Positions 41,670 to 53,300 of a stretch of 64,000 nt of DNA are shown here, piece after piece. A program made the translations under genes and the position numbers. Source of the DNA: Salegentibacter tibetensis (GTDB lineage: Bacteria; Bacteroidota; Bacteroidia; Flavobacteriales; Flavobacteriaceae); contig NZ_JAIQZA010000013.1 of the NCBI RefSeq assembly GCF_020164485.1, forward strand, positions 38,192 through 102,191, in the 5' to 3' direction. The first letter of the stretch is position 1. Each line of letters begins with the position of its first letter. The notes beneath the pieces are model-generated. The model did no database searches, was not told the origin of the DNA, and worked only from the letters and a program-made list of their open reading frames with translations.

Positions 41670-41742
41670 GCGGGAGTAGCTCAGTTGGTAGAGCGTCAGC
41701 CTTCCAAGCTGAATGTCGCCGGTTCGAACCCGGTCTCCCGCT
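41670..41742 (+). tRNA. tRNA-Gly (anticodon TCC)
   Basis: The 73-base gene has acceptor arms GCGGGAG and CTCCCGC, anticodon stem TCAGC/GCTGA with loop CTTCCAA (anticodon TCC, reading GGA) and T-arm GGTTCGAACCC. It lies 72 bases after tRNA-Tyr. Confidence 0.95.
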
Positions 41743-41890
41743 CTTAATTGGAGAACAGGAAGTTTTGCTTCTTGTTTTCTTGATTTATTTTTCCGGTTTA
41801 AGTAACAATTAAACATCCCCGTAAACCAATGTTGGTTTATGGTTTTTCTTGTTTGAACCGGTGAACCTTGAAAGTGTGAACTTTCGGCTT

Positions 41891-41962
41891 GCCGACGTAG
41901 CTCAGGGGTAGAGCGTTTCCTTGGTAAGGAAGAGGTCACGAGTTCAATTCTCGTCGTTGGCT
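41891..41962 (+). tRNA. tRNA-Thr (anticodon GGT)
   Basis: The 72-base gene has acceptor arms GCCGACG and CGTTGGC (one G-T pair), anticodon stem TTTCC/GGAAG-type around loop TTGGTAA (anticodon GGT, reading ACC/ACT) and T-arm AGTTCAATTCT. It is 56 bases before tuf and probably on the same transcript. Confidence 0.95.
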
Positions 41963-42018
41963 CTAGATTGTATTAAATTGAACACTAATATATAACTAAG
42001 ATTAAATAAGTATTAATT

Positions 42019-43206
42019 ATGGCAAAGGAAACATACGATCGTTCCAAACCGCACCTTAACATAGGTACAATTGGACACGTAGATCACGGAAAAACGACTT
42101 TAACAGCAGCGATTACTAAAGTAATGGCTGATGCTGGATATTCAGAAGCTAGTGCTTTTGATCAAATTGATAATGCTCCTGAAGAAAAAGAAAGAGGTAT
42201 TACAATTAACTCTTCTCACGTAGAATATCAAACTGCTAACCGTCACTACGCACACGTTGACTGTCCTGGTCACGCCGATTATGTAAAGAACATGGTTACT
42301 GGTGCTGCTCAAATGGACGGTGCAATTCTTGTAGTTGCTGCAACTGATGGACCTATGCCGCAAACTCGTGAGCACATTCTTCTAGGACGCCAGGTTGGTA
42401 TTCCAAGAATCGTTGTGTTCTTGAATAAAGTTGACCTTGTTGATGATGAGGAGCTTTTAGAGCTGGTTGAAATGGAAGTTAGGGATCTTCTTTCTTTCTA
42501 TGAATATGATGGTGATAACGGTCCTGTAATTTCAGGTTCTGCACTTGGAGCTCTTGAAGGTGATGAGAAGTGGTCTAAAACCGTTCTTGATTTGATGGAA
42601 GCTGTTGATAGCTGGATCGAATTACCTGAGCGTGATGTAGATAAGCCTTTCTTGATGCCTATAGAAGATGTATTCTCTATTACAGGTCGTGGTACTGTTG
42701 CAACTGGTCGTATTGAGACTGGTGTTGCAAACACAGGAGATCCTGTAGAGATTATTGGTATGGGAGCTGAAAAACTTACTTCTACTATTACTGGTGTTGA
42801 GATGTTCCGTAAGATCCTTGATAGAGGTGAAGCTGGAGATAACGTTGGTATCTTGTTAAGAGGTATTGAGAAGTCTCAGATCTCAAGAGGTATGGTAATT
42901 ACCAAGCCTGGATCTGTAACTCCTCACGCTAAGTTTAAGGCAGAGGTTTATATCCTTAAGAAAGAAGAAGGTGGACGTCACACTCCATTCCACAATAACT
43001 ACCGTCCTCAGTTCTATGTACGTACAACTGATGTAACAGGAACAATTAGTCTTCCTGATGGAGTTGAAATGGTAATGCCTGGTGATAACCTTACAATTAC
43101 TGTTGAGCTTATCCAGACTATTGCAATGAATGTTGGTCTACGTTTCGCTATCCGTGAAGGTGGTAGAACTGTAGGTGCTGGACAGGTTACTGAAATTTTA
43201 GACTAA
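42019..43206 (+). CDS. tuf: Elongation factor Tu
   Basis: The 395-residue GTPase has G1 GHVDHGKTT near residue 18, the switch [10 protein letters not shown] near 80, NKVD near 135 and SALGALEG near 173, followed by the two beta-barrel domains ([12 protein letters not shown] and [17 protein letters not shown]). It delivers aminoacyl-tRNA to the ribosome. Codon use is strongly biased (many GGT, GTT, CGT), as expected for a highly expressed gene. It follows tRNA-Thr(GGT) and precedes tRNA-Trp and secE, a conserved Bacteroidota order. Confidence 0.98.
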   Translation: MAKETYDRSKPHLNIGTIGHVDHGKTTLTAAITKVMADAGYSEASAFDQIDNAPEEKERGITINSSHVEYQTANRHYAHVDCPGHADYVKNMVTGAAQMDGAILVVAATDGPMPQTREHILLGRQVGIPRIVVFLNKVDLVDDEELLELVEMEVRDLLSFYEYDGDNGPVISGSALGALEGDEKWSKTVLDLMEAVDSWIELPERDVDKPFLMPIEDVFSITGRGTVATGRIETGVANTGDPVEIIGMGAEKLTSTITGVEMFRKILDRGEAGDNVGILLRGIEKSQISRGMVITKPGSVTPHAKFKAEVYILKKEEGGRHTPFHNNYRPQFYVRTTDVTGTISLPDGVEMVMPGDNLTITVELIQTIAMNVGLRFAIREGGRTVGAGQVTEILD

Positions 43207-43224
43207 TTACAGTTTAGATATAAA

Positions 43225-43252
43225 AAGATTTCCCGCCTTAGCGGGAAATCTT
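43225..43252 (+). terminator. Hairpin after tuf
   Basis: The arms AAGATTTCCCGC (43225-43236) and GCGGGAAATCTT (43241-43252) pair perfectly over 12 bases around CTTA. Only a weak T-rich stretch follows, so it may be a partial terminator or a processing site before tRNA-Trp. Confidence 0.75.
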
Positions 43253-43268
43253 CCTTTATATTATATTT

Positions 43269-43341
43269 ACGGGTTTAGCTCAGTTGGTAGAGCACTGGTC
43301 TCCAAAACCAGGTGTCGGGAGTTCGAGCCTCTCAACCCGTG
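43269..43341 (+). tRNA. tRNA-Trp (anticodon CCA)
   Basis: The 73-base gene has acceptor arms ACGGGTT and AACCCGT, anticodon stem CTGGT/ACCAG with loop CTCCAAA (anticodon CCA) and T-arm AGTTCGAGCCT. Its last 16 bases are the start of a 22-base duplication repeated at 43387-43408, with a REP-like unit in between. Confidence 0.96.
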
Positions 43342-43408
43342 CAGATAAAGCGAGGCGAGAAGCTTGTCCTGAGCATAGTCGAAGGAAGCCTCTGAACCCG
43401 TGCAAATA
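43326..43408. repeat. REP-like unit at the tRNA-Trp 3' end flanked by a 22-base duplication
   Basis: AGCCTCTCAACCCGTGCAGA plus TA (43326-43347, from inside the tRNA) recurs as AGCCTCTGAACCCGTGCAAA plus TA at 43387-43408 with two changes. Between them is AAGCTTGTCCTGAGCATAGT plus CGAAGG (43360-43385), a unit of the repeat family seen at 374-390 and 19455-19481. This looks like insertion with target duplication. Confidence 0.75.
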
Positions 43409-43421
43409 CCTTTAGAATCAC

Positions 43422-43619
43422 ATGGCAGGAATTGGCAATTATATATCAGAATCTTACAACGAATTAAGAAACCACGTTACCTGGACAAGCTGGCCCGAAG
43501 CGCAAAGGCTTACCATTTTAGTAGCGGTTTTTTCTATAATTTTTTCTCTGGCTATTTGGGGAGTAGATACCGTATTTAGTTCGGCTATCGAAGAATATTT
43601 CAAATGGATTAAATCTTAA
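43422..43619 (+). CDS. secE: Preprotein translocase subunit SecE
   Basis: The 65-residue protein has the short SecE form: an amphipathic helix (ISESYNELRNHVTWTSWPEAQRL, conserved WP) and a single membrane helix (residues ~30-50, LTILVAVFSIIFSLAIWG). It clamps SecY in the translocon. The gene starts 13 bases after the repeat that follows tRNA-Trp and is 10 bases before nusG, the standard secE-nusG order. Confidence 0.95.
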   Translation: MAGIGNYISESYNELRNHVTWTSWPEAQRLTILVAVFSIIFSLAIWGVDTVFSSAIEEYFKWIKS

Positions 43620-43629
43620 AAATATTAAG

Positions 43630-44181
43630 ATGGCAGAAGGAAAAGAAAAAAAGTGGTATGTAGTTCGTGCCGTTAGCGGTCAGGAAAACAAGGTTAAAGA
43701 CTATATTGAAAAAGAAGTTGCTCATCTTGGGATGGAGGACTATCTAGATCAAATCTTAGTTCCTACCGAAAAAGTTATCCAGATTAGAAATGGTAAGAAA
43801 GTAAACAAAGAACGTGTTTATTTTCCGGGTTATGTAATGATTCAGGCTAGCCTTGACGGTGAAATGCCACACGTGATTAAAAATATCAACGGGGTTATTG
43901 GGTTTTTAGGAGAAACTAAAGGAGGAGATCCTGTTCCGCTTAGAAGATCTGAAGTGAACAGAATGCTTGGTAAAGTAGATGAGCTTTCAGTAAAAACCGA
44001 TAATGTTGCGATACCTTTTACTATTGGAGAAACCATAAAGGTTATAGATGGTCCGTTTAACGGTTTTAATGGTACAGTAGAAAAGATTAATGAAGAAAAG
44101 CGTAAGCTTGAGGTAATGGTGAAAATTTTCGGAAGAAAAACACCATTGGAATTAAGCTATATGCAAGTAGAAAAAGTATAA
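43630..44181 (+). CDS. nusG: Transcription termination/antitermination protein NusG
   Basis: The 183-residue protein has the NGN domain (KKWYVVRAVSGQENKVKDYIE at the start, RVYFPGYVMIQ near 58) and a KOW domain (ETIKVIDGPFNGFNGTVEKI near 135). NusG binds RNA polymerase and links it to Rho and the ribosome. It sits between secE and rplK, as in most bacteria. Confidence 0.97.
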   Translation: MAEGKEKKWYVVRAVSGQENKVKDYIEKEVAHLGMEDYLDQILVPTEKVIQIRNGKKVNKERVYFPGYVMIQASLDGEMPHVIKNINGVIGFLGETKGGDPVPLRRSEVNRMLGKVDELSVKTDNVAIPFTIGETIKVIDGPFNGFNGTVEKINEEKRKLEVMVKIFGRKTPLELSYMQVEKV

Positions 44182-44257
44182 AGATTTTAGTTACATATTT
44201 TTTGATGGTTTTTTAAAGCTTCCACTCTAATAAACCATCACCTTAAAAATTTAGAAA

Positions 44258-44695
44258 ATGGCAAAAGAAGTAAGTAAAGTTGTAAAACTACAAGTTCGCG
44301 GAGGTGCTGCTAACCCATCACCACCAGTTGGACCTGCTTTGGGTGCTGCCGGGGTAAATATCATGGAATTCTGTAAGCAATTCAATGGTAGAACTCAGGA
44401 TAAACAAGGTAAAGTATTGCCGGTTGCGATTACGGTTTATTCAGATAAGTCTTTTGACTTTGTGATTAAAACTCCTCCAGCTGCAGTACAATTGTTGGAA
44501 GCATCTAAAAATAAAAAGGGTTCAGGAGAACCAAACAGAAAGAAAATAGCAAGTGTTTCTTGGGATCAGATTAAAACTATTGCAGAAGATAAGATGCAGG
44601 ATTTAAACGCCTTCACCGTAGAATCTGCAATGAAAATGGTTGCTGGAACAGCTCGTTCAATGGGAATAACTGTAAAAGGTGATGCACCGTTTTAA
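44258..44695 (+). CDS. rplK: Large ribosomal subunit protein uL11
   Basis: The 145-residue protein has the L11 signature: [21 protein letters not shown] at the start, [14 protein letters not shown] and the C-terminal RNA-binding domain ending [13 protein letters not shown]. It binds the GTPase-associated centre of 23S rRNA with the L10-L12 stalk. It lies 76 bases after nusG and 18 before rplA. Confidence 0.98.
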   Translation: MAKEVSKVVKLQVRGGAANPSPPVGPALGAAGVNIMEFCKQFNGRTQDKQGKVLPVAITVYSDKSFDFVIKTPPAAVQLLEASKNKKGSGEPNRKKIASVSWDQIKTIAEDKMQDLNAFTVESAMKMVAGTARSMGITVKGDAPF

Positions 44696-44713
44696 TCCAA
44701 AAAGAAATTAAAA

Positions 44714-45412
44714 ATGGCAAAATTAACTAAAAAGCAAAAAGAAGCCCAATCTAAGATCGAGAGCAATAAAGCATACTCGGTTGCAGATGCTTCAGCTTTA
44801 ATTAAAGAAGTTGCTAACGAAAACTTCGATGCATCTGTGGATTTAGCGGTTCGTTTGAATGTAGATCCAAGAAAAGCCAACCAAATGGTGAGAGGTGTTG
44901 TAACCCTTCCACATGGTACCGGTAAAGATGTAAAAGTACTTGCGTTAGTTACTCCAGATAAGGAAGAAGAGGCAAAAGAAGCCGGAGCCGATTATGTTGG
45001 TCTTGATGAATATCTAGACAAGATAAAAGGTGGATGGACAGATGTAGATGTAATTATCACTATGCCTAGCGTAATGGGTAAATTAGGACCTTTGGGACGA
45101 GTACTTGGACCAAGAGGGCTTATGCCTAACCCAAAGACAGGAACAGTAACTATGGATGTTGCAAAAGCAGTATCTGATGTTAAAGCTGGTAAAATTGACT
45201 TTAAAGTTGATAAAACCGGTATTGTTCACGCTGGGATTGGAAAAGCATCTTTTGAAGCTGAAAAAATTGCTGGAAACGCGAGAGAATTATTAACTACTTT
45301 AGTGAAGTTGAAACCTCAGGCATCTAAGGGTGTGTATATTAAAAGTATCCACATGTCTTCTACAATGAGCCCGAGCGTTCAGGTTGATACTAAAAGGTTC
45401 ACTGAGCAATAA
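44714..45412 (+). CDS. rplA: Large ribosomal subunit protein uL1
   Basis: The 232-residue protein shows [15 protein letters not shown] near 67, the L1 signature [20 protein letters not shown] near 125 and a C-terminal [15 protein letters not shown]. It binds 23S rRNA at the L1 stalk, and in many bacteria represses its own rplK-rplA message. No L1-binding mimic is obvious in the leader here. Confidence 0.98.
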   Translation: MAKLTKKQKEAQSKIESNKAYSVADASALIKEVANENFDASVDLAVRLNVDPRKANQMVRGVVTLPHGTGKDVKVLALVTPDKEEEAKEAGADYVGLDEYLDKIKGGWTDVDVIITMPSVMGKLGPLGRVLGPRGLMPNPKTGTVTMDVAKAVSDVKAGKIDFKVDKTGIVHAGIGKASFEAEKIAGNARELLTTLVKLKPQASKGVYIKSIHMSSTMSPSVQVDTKRFTEQ

Positions 45413-45423
45413 TAGTATAGATT

Positions 45424-45948
45424 ATGACAAGAGAAGAAAAATCAATAGTAATTGAAGATTTAACTGCCCAGTTAACAGATAATTCTGTGGTTTATTTAGC
45501 AGATATATCTGGCCTTGATGCCGGAACAACTTCAAACTTACGTAGAGCTTGTTTTAAAGCTAACGTACAGCTGGCTGTAGTTAAAAATACCTTGCTTGCT
45601 AAGGCGATGGAAGCTTCGGATAAGGAATTTGGAGACCTTCCTTCGGTATTAAAAGGTAACACTTCCATAATGTTTTCTGAAACCGGTAATGGACCGGCCA
45701 AAGTGATTAAAGAATTCAGAAAGAAAAACGAGAAACCACTACTTAAAGGAGCTTTTGTTGAAGAAGCAGTTTATGTAGGAGATGATTACCTTGACACACT
45801 TGTAAATATCAAGTCTAAAGAAGAGGTTATTGGAGATATCGTTGGACTATTACAATCACCTGCTAAGAATGTTATTTCAGCACTTAAGTCTGGTGGCGGT
45901 AAAATATCTGGAATCCTTAAGACACTTTCTGAAAAGGAAGAAAAATAG
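45424..45948 (+). CDS. rplJ: Large ribosomal subunit protein uL10
   Basis: The 174-residue protein begins MTREEKSIVIEDLTAQL and has the L10 elements LRRACFKANVQLAVVKNTLLAKA and a C-terminal helix for L7/L12 dimers (SPAKNVISALKSGGGKISGIL). It forms the base of the stalk. It lies 11 bases after rplA. The gap to rplL is 52 bases. Confidence 0.97.
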   Translation: MTREEKSIVIEDLTAQLTDNSVVYLADISGLDAGTTSNLRRACFKANVQLAVVKNTLLAKAMEASDKEFGDLPSVLKGNTSIMFSETGNGPAKVIKEFRKKNEKPLLKGAFVEEAVYVGDDYLDTLVNIKSKEEVIGDIVGLLQSPAKNVISALKSGGGKISGILKTLSEKEEK

Positions 45949-46000
45949 TACGCACTTTTTAACAATTATAAATTAAAGAACTTTTTAAAAACGATAGAAA

Positions 46001-46378
46001 ATGGCAGATTTAAAAGAATTCGCAGAACAATTGGTTAACTTAACCGTAAAAGAAGTAAACGAGTTAGCAGATATCTTGAAAGAAGAATATGGTATAGAGC
46101 CTGCAGCTGCTGCAGTAGCTGTTGCTGGTGGCGGTGCTGCTGGTGATGGTGAAGAAGCTGAAGAGCAAACTGAATTTGATGTAATTCTTACAGCTCCAGG
46201 TGGATCTAAACTAGCAGTTGTAAAACTTGTAAAAGAACTTACAGGTCTTGGTCTTAAAGATGCTAAAGCATTAGTAGATGGCGCACCAGCTCCAGTTAAA
46301 GAAGGAGTAGCTAAAGACGAAGCAGAAGCACTTAAAGCACAGCTAGAAGAAGCAGGAGCTGAGGTTGAGCTTAAATAA
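46001..46378 (+). CDS. rplL: Large ribosomal subunit protein bL12
   Basis: The 125-residue acidic protein has the N-terminal dimer domain ([19 protein letters not shown]), an Ala/Gly-rich hinge ([16 protein letters not shown]) and the C-terminal factor-binding domain ([27 protein letters not shown]). Multiple copies on uL10 recruit elongation factors. A long hairpin follows before rpoB, probably setting the ratio of ribosomal protein to polymerase transcripts. Confidence 0.98.
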   Translation: MADLKEFAEQLVNLTVKEVNELADILKEEYGIEPAAAAVAVAGGGAAGDGEEAEEQTEFDVILTAPGGSKLAVVKLVKELTGLGLKDAKALVDGAPAPVKEGVAKDEAEALKAQLEEAGAEVELK

Positions 46379-46402
46379 GCTTGCCAACAGCAATATTATT
46401 TA

Positions 46403-46444
46403 GGTTTAGACCTCAGGATTCGCTCCTGAAGGTCTAAACCCTTT
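46403..46444 (+). terminator. rplL-rpoB intergenic hairpin (attenuator/processing site)
   Basis: The arms GGTTTAGACCT (46403-46413) and AGGTCTAAACC (46430-46440) pair over 11 bases, with an inner CAGGA/TCCTG stem and loop TTCGC; CTTTT follows. It is an intrinsic-terminator-like hairpin just before rpoB and probably lets only part of transcription continue, like the attenuator known at this place in E. coli. Confidence 0.7.
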
Positions 46445-46507
46445 TGCGTATATAGGGGATTAACCTCTTGCGCGCCCGTTTTTTTATAAATTATAATCCG
46501 TCCATTG

Positions 46508-49500
46508 ATGTTAGCAAAGCAAACTGAAAGAGTGAGTTTCTCTTCTGTAAAGAACAGACCTGATTACCCGGACTTCCTGGATATCCAGATCAAGTCTTTT
46601 CAGGATTTCTTTCAACTAGAAACCAAATCAGAAGAGCGGGGAAATGAAGGTCTCTATAATACCTTCCTGGAAAACTTCCCAATTACGGACACCCGTAACC
46701 AATTTGTACTAGAATTTTTAGATTATTTTGTGGACCCGCCAAGATATTCCATTCAGGAGTGTATAGAGCGTGGTTTAACGTATAGTGTGCCTCTTAAAGC
46801 AAGATTAAAACTATATTGTACCGACCCTGAACACGAAGATTTTGAAACCATCGTACAGGACGTTTACTTAGGAACTATACCTTATATGACTCCAAGTGGT
46901 ACTTTTTGTATCAACGGAGCTGAACGTGTGGTAGTTTCTCAGCTTCACCGTTCACCAGGAGTTTTCTTTGGACAATCGTTCCACGCAAATGGAACAAAAC
47001 TTTATTCTGCCCGTGTAATTCCTTTTAAAGGTTCCTGGATAGAATTTGCTACCGATATTAACAGCGTGATGTACGCTTATATCGATCGAAAGAAAAAATT
47101 ACCTGTAACCACACTTTTCCGTGCCATTGGATTTGAGCGCGATAAAGATATTTTGGAAATTTTTGACCTTGCAGAAGAGGTGAAAGTTTCAAAAACAGGA
47201 CTTAAAAAAGTATTAGGTCGTAAACTTGCGGCCCGTGTATTGAATACCTGGTATGAGGATTTTGTAGATGAAGATACAGGAGAGGTAGTTTCAATAGAAC
47301 GTAATGAGATTGTTTTAGATCGTGATACTGAACTTGAAAAAGAGCATATAGAAGAAATTCTTGAAACCGGAAGTAAAACTATCCTTCTTCACAAAGAAGA
47401 TAACTCTACCGGAGATTACGCTATTATTCATAATACATTACAAAAAGACCCTACCAACTCTGAAAAAGAAGCGGTAGAACATATTTATCGTCAACTTCGT
47501 AATGCAGAACCGCCAGATGAGGAAACTGCTCGAGGAATTATCGATAAGTTATTCTTCTCAGATCAGCGTTACAGCCTTGGAGAAGTTGGTCGATACAGAA
47601 TGAATAAAAAATTAGGTCTTGATGTTGCTATGGATAAGCAAGTGCTTACCAAAGAAGACATCATTACCATTATTAAATATTTAATCGAGCTTATTAACTC
47701 TAAAGCTGAGATTGATGATATTGACCACTTGTCTAACCGTCGTGTTAGAACTGTAGGTGAGCAATTGTCTCAGCAATTTGGTGTTGGTCTTGCTCGTATG
47801 GCACGTACCATTCGTGAAAGAATGAATGTTCGTGACAACGAGGTGTTTACCCCGATAGATTTGATTAACGCGAAGACACTTTCTTCAGTGATCAACTCTT
47901 TCTTTGGTACCAACCAGTTGTCTCAGTTTATGGATCAAACCAACCCGCTTGCCGAAATCACGCATAAGCGTAGGCTTTCAGCATTAGGGCCAGGTGGTTT
48001 ATCTAGAGAAAGAGCAGGTTTTGAGGTACGTGATGTTCACTATACACACTACGGAAGACTTTGCCCAATTGAAACTCCTGAAGGTCCAAACATTGGACTT
48101 ATCTCTTCACTTTCAGTTTACGCTAAAGTGAATGGAATGGGCTTCATTGAAACACCATACCGTAAAGTTGAAAATGGAAAATTAGATTTTTCAGAAGAAG
48201 CTGTTTATTTAAGTGCTGAAGAGGAAGAGGACAAGAAAATTGCCCAGGCTAACATTCCGCTTAAAGAAGATGGCACTATAGATTCAGAAAAGGTAATTGC
48301 CCGTATGGAAGGTGACTTCCCGGTAGTAGATCCAAAAGAGGTTCATTATACCGACGTTGCACCAAACCAGATTTCGTCTATTTCGGCGTCGTTAATTCCG
48401 TTCCTGGAACACGATGATGCGAACCGTGCCTTGATGGGATCTAACATGATGCGCCAGGCATTGCCATTGTTACAAGCCGATTCCCCAATTGTTGGAACCG
48501 GATTGGAGCGCCAGGTAGCTACAGATTCTCGTGTATTGATTAATGCTGAAGGAGAAGGTGAAGTAGAGTATGTAGACGCCAAAAAAATTATAATAAAATA
48601 CGACAGAACTGAAGAGGAGCGTATGGTTAGCTTTGATAGTGATTCAAAGTCATACAATCTTATTAAGTTCCGTAAAACCAACCAGGGTTCTTCTATTAAC
48701 CTTAAGCCAATTGTTAGGGTAGGGGATAGAGTAACTAAAGGTCAGGTTTTATGTCAGGGATATGCTACTGAAGCCGGGGAACTTGCTTTAGGTAGAAACA
48801 TGAAGGTTGCCTTTATGCCCTGGAAAGGTTACAACTTTGAGGATGCGATTGTAATTTCAGAAAAAGTGGTTAGAGAAGATATCTTTACTTCTATCCATAT
48901 TGATGAATACTCGCTTGAAGTTCGTGACACTAAATTAGGTAACGAAGAATTAACCAATGATATTCCTAACGTTTCAGAAGAGGCTACAAAAGACCTTGAT
49001 GAACACGGGATGATTAGAATTGGTGCCGAGGTAAAACCTGGCGATATTCTTATTGGTAAGATTACTCCAAAAGGAGAAAGCGATCCAACACCAGAAGAAA
49101 AATTACTTCGTGCCATTTTTGGAGATAAAGCAGGTGATGTTAAAGATGCATCGCTTAAAGCTTCTCCATCTTTAAATGGTGTGGTAATAGAGAAGAAACT
49201 CTTTGCCCGTGCTATTAAAGATAAGCGTAAGAGAGCTCAGGATAAGGAAGATATTTCAGCGCTTGAGAAAAAGTACGATGCTAAATTCGCCAATTTAAAA
49301 GCTGAACTTGTAGATAAGTTATTCGCTATTATAGGCGGAAAAACTGCTCAGGGAGTTCAAAACGATCTTGGAGAAGAGGTAATGCCAAAAGGGAAGAAGT
49401 ATACGTTGAAAATGCTTAACGCAGTAGACGATTATACTCACTTAACTCACGGTACCTGGACTACAGACGATCACCTGAACACTTTGGTTGCAGACCTTAT

Positions 49501-50320
49501 TCACAATTATAAGATTAAGGAAAACGATCTTCAGGGTAACCTAAGAAGAGAGAAGTTTACCGTCTCTGTTGGAGATGAGCTTCCTTCTGGAATCCTTAAG
49601 CTTGCTAAGGTTTACATCGCTAAGAAACGTAAACTAAAAGTTGGTGATAAAATGGCTGGACGTCACGGTAACAAAGGTATTGTTGCAAGAATCGTTCGCC
49701 AGGAAGATATGCCATTCCTTGATGATGGTACACCGGTTGATATCGTGTTGAACCCACTTGGGGTACCTTCACGTATGAACATTGGTCAGATATACGAAAC
49801 TGTACTTGGATGGGCAGGACAAAAGCTTGGTAATAAATATGCAACTCCAATTTTTGACGGAGCTACCATAGACCAGATTAACGAGCTTACCGATGAAGCC
49901 GGAATTCCAAGATACGGGCACACCTATCTTTATGATGGTGGCACAGGAGATCGTTTTGACCAACCTGCAACTGTAGGGGTAATCTATATGTTGAAACTAG
50001 GACATATGATTGAAGATAAGATGCACGCCAGATCTATTGGGCCATATTCGCTTATTACACAGCAACCACTTGGTGGTAAAGCACAATTTGGTGGACAGCG
50101 TTTTGGTGAGATGGAAGTTTGGGCGCTTGAAGCGTATGGAGCTTCAGCAACATTGCGTGAAATCTTAACAGTGAAGTCAGATGACGTGATAGGAAGGGCT
50201 AAAACTTACGAGTCTATCGTAAAAGGAGAGCCTATGCCAGAACCCGGCCTGCCGGAATCTTTCAACGTACTAATGCACGAATTGAAAGGTCTTGGTTTGG
50301 ATATTAAATTAGAAGAATAA
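46508..50320 (+). CDS. rpoB: DNA-directed RNA polymerase subunit beta
   Basis: The 1270-residue protein starts at ATG 46508; an in-frame TTG one codon earlier is not needed. Landmarks are the fork and rifampicin region [29 protein letters not shown] written here in parts: [13 protein letters not shown], then [13 protein letters not shown] near residue 490, RPIETP-type [12 protein letters not shown] near 520, and the C-terminal clamp [24 protein letters not shown] in two pieces, [14 protein letters not shown] and [10 protein letters not shown]. The classical rifampicin-contact residues (Asp, His, Ser) look wild type, so sensitivity is predicted. It lies 129 bases after rplL and 74 before rpoC, with a small hairpin between (50336-50353). 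Confidence 0.98.
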   Translation: MLAKQTERVSFSSVKNRPDYPDFLDIQIKSFQDFFQLETKSEERGNEGLYNTFLENFPITDTRNQFVLEFLDYFVDPPRYSIQECIERGLTYSVPLKARLKLYCTDPEHEDFETIVQDVYLGTIPYMTPSGTFCINGAERVVVSQLHRSPGVFFGQSFHANGTKLYSARVIPFKGSWIEFATDINSVMYAYIDRKKKLPVTTLFRAIGFERDKDILEIFDLAEEVKVSKTGLKKVLGRKLAARVLNTWYEDFVDEDTGEVVSIERNEIVLDRDTELEKEHIEEILETGSKTILLHKEDNSTGDYAIIHNTLQKDPTNSEKEAVEHIYRQLRNAEPPDEETARGIIDKLFFSDQRYSLGEVGRYRMNKKLGLDVAMDKQVLTKEDIITIIKYLIELINSKAEIDDIDHLSNRRVRTVGEQLSQQFGVGLARMARTIRERMNVRDNEVFTPIDLINAKTLSSVINSFFGTNQLSQFMDQTNPLAEITHKRRLSALGPGGLSRERAGFEVRDVHYTHYGRLCPIETPEGPNIGLISSLSVYAKVNGMGFIETPYRKVENGKLDFSEEAVYLSAEEEEDKKIAQANIPLKEDGTIDSEKVIARMEGDFPVVDPKEVHYTDVAPNQISSISASLIPFLEHDDANRALMGSNMMRQALPLLQADSPIVGTGLERQVATDSRVLINAEGEGEVEYVDAKKIIIKYDRTEEERMVSFDSDSKSYNLIKFRKTNQGSSINLKPIVRVGDRVTKGQVLCQGYATEAGELALGRNMKVAFMPWKGYNFEDAIVISEKVVREDIFTSIHIDEYSLEVRDTKLGNEELTNDIPNVSEEATKDLDEHGMIRIGAEVKPGDILIGKITPKGESDPTPEEKLLRAIFGDKAGDVKDASLKASPSLNGVVIEKKLFARAIKDKRKRAQDKEDISALEKKYDAKFANLKAELVDKLFAIIGGKTAQGVQNDLGEEVMPKGKKYTLKMLNAVDDYTHLTHGTWTTDDHLNTLVADLIHNYKIKENDLQGNLRREKFTVSVGDELPSGILKLAKVYIAKKRKLKVGDKMAGRHGNKGIVARIVRQEDMPFLDDGTPVDIVLNPLGVPSRMNIGQIYETVLGWAGQKLGNKYATPIFDGATIDQINELTDEAGIPRYGHTYLYDGGTGDRFDQPATVGVIYMLKLGHMIEDKMHARSIGPYSLITQQPLGGKAQFGGQRFGEMEVWALEAYGASATLREILTVKSDDVIGRAKTYESIVKGEPMPEPGLPESFNVLMHELKGLGLDIKLEE

Positions 50321-50335
50321 AATACTGTTTATAAC

Positions 50336-50353
50336 GGGGTGTTACGGCACCCC
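50336..50353 (+). other. Small hairpin between rpoB and rpoC
   Basis: GGGGTG (50336-50341) and CACCCC (50348-50353) pair around TTACGG. No T-run follows, so it is not a terminator; it may affect message stability or processing. Confidence 0.45.
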
Positions 50354-50394
50354 AAAAACAGGTTTTTCACAATAATTATAGCAGCAGAGTTATT

Positions 50395-53300
50395 ATGGCT
50401 AGAAATAATGATAAGAATACAGTAAAGAGATTTGATAAAATCTCTATCGGTTTGGCTTCCCCGGAATCTATCCTCGCAGAATCTCGTGGTGAAGTTCTAA
50501 AACCGGAAACTATCAATTATCGTACGCACAAACCCGAACGTGATGGTTTGTTTTGTGAGCGTATTTTTGGTCCTGTAAAGGATTACGAATGTGCCTGCGG
50601 TAAATATAAAAGAATACGTTACAAAGGAATTGTTTGTGACCGTTGTGGGGTAGAAGTAACTGAAAAACAAGTACGTAGAGACCGTGTTGGGCACATTAAT
50701 TTGGTAGTTCCTGTAGCACATATCTGGTATTTCCGTTCCTTACCTAACAAAATTGGATACTTGCTTGGTCTTCCATCTAAGAAATTAGATATGATCATTT
50801 ACTACGAACGTTATGTAGTAATTCAGGCAGGTATTGCTAAAAACGAAGAAGGAGAACCAATTAAGAAAATGGACTTCCTAACTGAAGAAGAATATCTAAA
50901 CGTTTTAGATAGCCTTCCGCAGGAAAATATGTATTTGGAAGACAGCGACCCAAATAAGTTTATCGCTAAAATGGGGGCCGAATGTCTTATTGAAATATTA
51001 AGAAGAATAGATCTTAACGAACTTTCTTACGAGTTAAGGCACAAGGCAAATAACGAAACTTCAAAGCAACGTAAAACTGAAGCGCTTAAGCGTCTTCAGG
51101 TTGTAGAAGCTTTCCGTGATGCTAACAACAATCGCGAAAACCTTCCCGAATGGATGATTATGAAAGTGGTTCCTGTAATTCCACCAGAATTACGACCTCT
51201 TGTGCCTCTTGATGGTGGACGTTTCGCGACTTCAGATTTAAATGATCTTTACAGAAGGGTTATTATTCGTAACAACCGTCTAAAAAGATTAATGGAGATC
51301 AAAGCTCCTGAAGTAATTCTACGTAATGAAAAACGTATGCTTCAGGAATCAGTAGATTCATTGTTCGATAACACAAGAAAATCTTCAGCGGTAAAAACAG
51401 ACTCTAACCGTCCGTTAAAATCGCTTTCAGATTCCCTTAAAGGTAAGCAGGGACGTTTTCGTCAAAACTTACTTGGTAAACGTGTAGATTATTCAGCACG
51501 TTCGGTAATTGTTGTTGGGCCAGAATTGAAAATGCACGAATGTGGTCTTCCAAAGAATATGGCAGCTGAGCTTTACAAGCCTTTTGTAATTAGAAAGCTA
51601 ATTGAAAGAGGAATTGTAAAAACAGTAAAATCTGCCAAGAAAATTATAGATAAGAAAGAGCCGGTAGTATGGGATATCCTGGAGAATGTTCTTAAAGGTC
51701 ACCCGGTATTACTTAACCGTGCTCCTACGCTTCACCGTTTAGGTATACAGGCTTTCCAGCCAAAACTTATTGAAGGTAAAGCGATACAATTACACCCATT
51801 AGCATGTACGGCTTTTAATGCCGATTTTGATGGTGACCAGATGGCGGTTCACTTACCGCTTGGGCCAGAGGCTATTTTAGAAGCGCAGCTATTAATGCTT
51901 GCTTCTCATAATATTCTTAACCCAGCAAACGGTTCACCTATTACAGTACCTTCTCAGGATATGATTCTTGGTCTTTATTATATGACCAAGTCCAGAAAAT
52001 CTACAGACGAGGTTACGGTTAAAGGGGAAGGACTTACTTTCTATTCTGATGAAGAAGTGGTAATCGCTTACAACCAGAAGAGAGTAGACCTTAATGCCGA
52101 AATCAAGATTCGCGCAAAAGACTTTAATGAAGCCGGGGAATTAGTTAACCAAATTATAGATACTACAGTTGGTAGAGTACTGTTTAACCAAGCTGTACCA
52201 GAAAAAGTAGGTTATGTGAATACAGTATTAACCAAGAAAAACCTTAGGGATATTATTGGTGATGTACTGGCTAAAACCAGTGTTCCAGAAACCGGAGAAT
52301 TCCTTGATGCTATTAAGGAAATGGGGTATGGATACGCTTTCCGTGGTGGACTTTCCTTTAGTTTAGGTGATATTATTATCCCTGAAGAAAAGCAATCTAT
52401 GATTGATGAAGCTAACGAACAGGTTGAAGGTATTGTAGGAAACTATAATATGGGTCTTATTACCAACAACGAGCGTTACAACCAGGTTATTGATATCTGG
52501 ACATCTACCAATGCCGGTCTAACCGAATTGGCGATGAAACGTATTCGTGAGGATAAACAAGGTTTCAACTCTGTGTTTATGATGCTAGATTCTGGTGCTC
52601 GTGGATCTAAAGAGCAGATTCGTCAGTTAACCGGTATGCGTGGTCTTATGGCCAAGCCTAAAAAATCTAACTCAGGTGGAGGTGAGATTATTGAAAACCC
52701 AATTCTTTCTAACTTTAAGGAAGGACTTTCAATTCTTGAATACTTTATTTCTACTCACGGTGCACGTAAAGGACTTGCCGATACCGCACTTAAAACTGCC
52801 GATGCAGGGTACTTAACCCGTAGATTGGTAGATGTTTCGCAAGATGTTATTGTAAATCAAGAAGACTGCGGAACTTTAAGAGGAGTAGAAGTTAAACCAC
52901 TTAAAAAGAACGAAGAAATTGTAGAATCTCTTGGAGAACGTATTTTAGGACGTATTTCTCTTCACGATGTTATTAATCCTTCAAATAATGAAGTTTTAGT
53001 AGCTGCGGACGAAGAAATTACTTCAGAAATTGTTACTAAGATTGAAAACGCTCCAATTGAAAGTGTAGAAGTAAGATCTCCACTAACTTGCGAAGCTAAA
53101 AAAGGAATTTGTGTAAAATGTTACGGAAGAAACCTTTCTACTAATAAACTGGTACAAAGAGGTGAAGCTGTTGGTGTTGTTGCCGCGCAATCTATTGGAG
53201 AGCCGGGTACACAGTTAACACTGCGTACATTCCACGTTGGAGGTATTGCAGGTAACATTTCAGAAGATAACAAACTTGAGGCTAAATTTGACGGTATTGC

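Noticed and set aside
44182..44257. L1 or L10 autoregulatory leader
   Set aside because: I could not find a convincing rRNA mimic in the leaders of rplK or rplJ.
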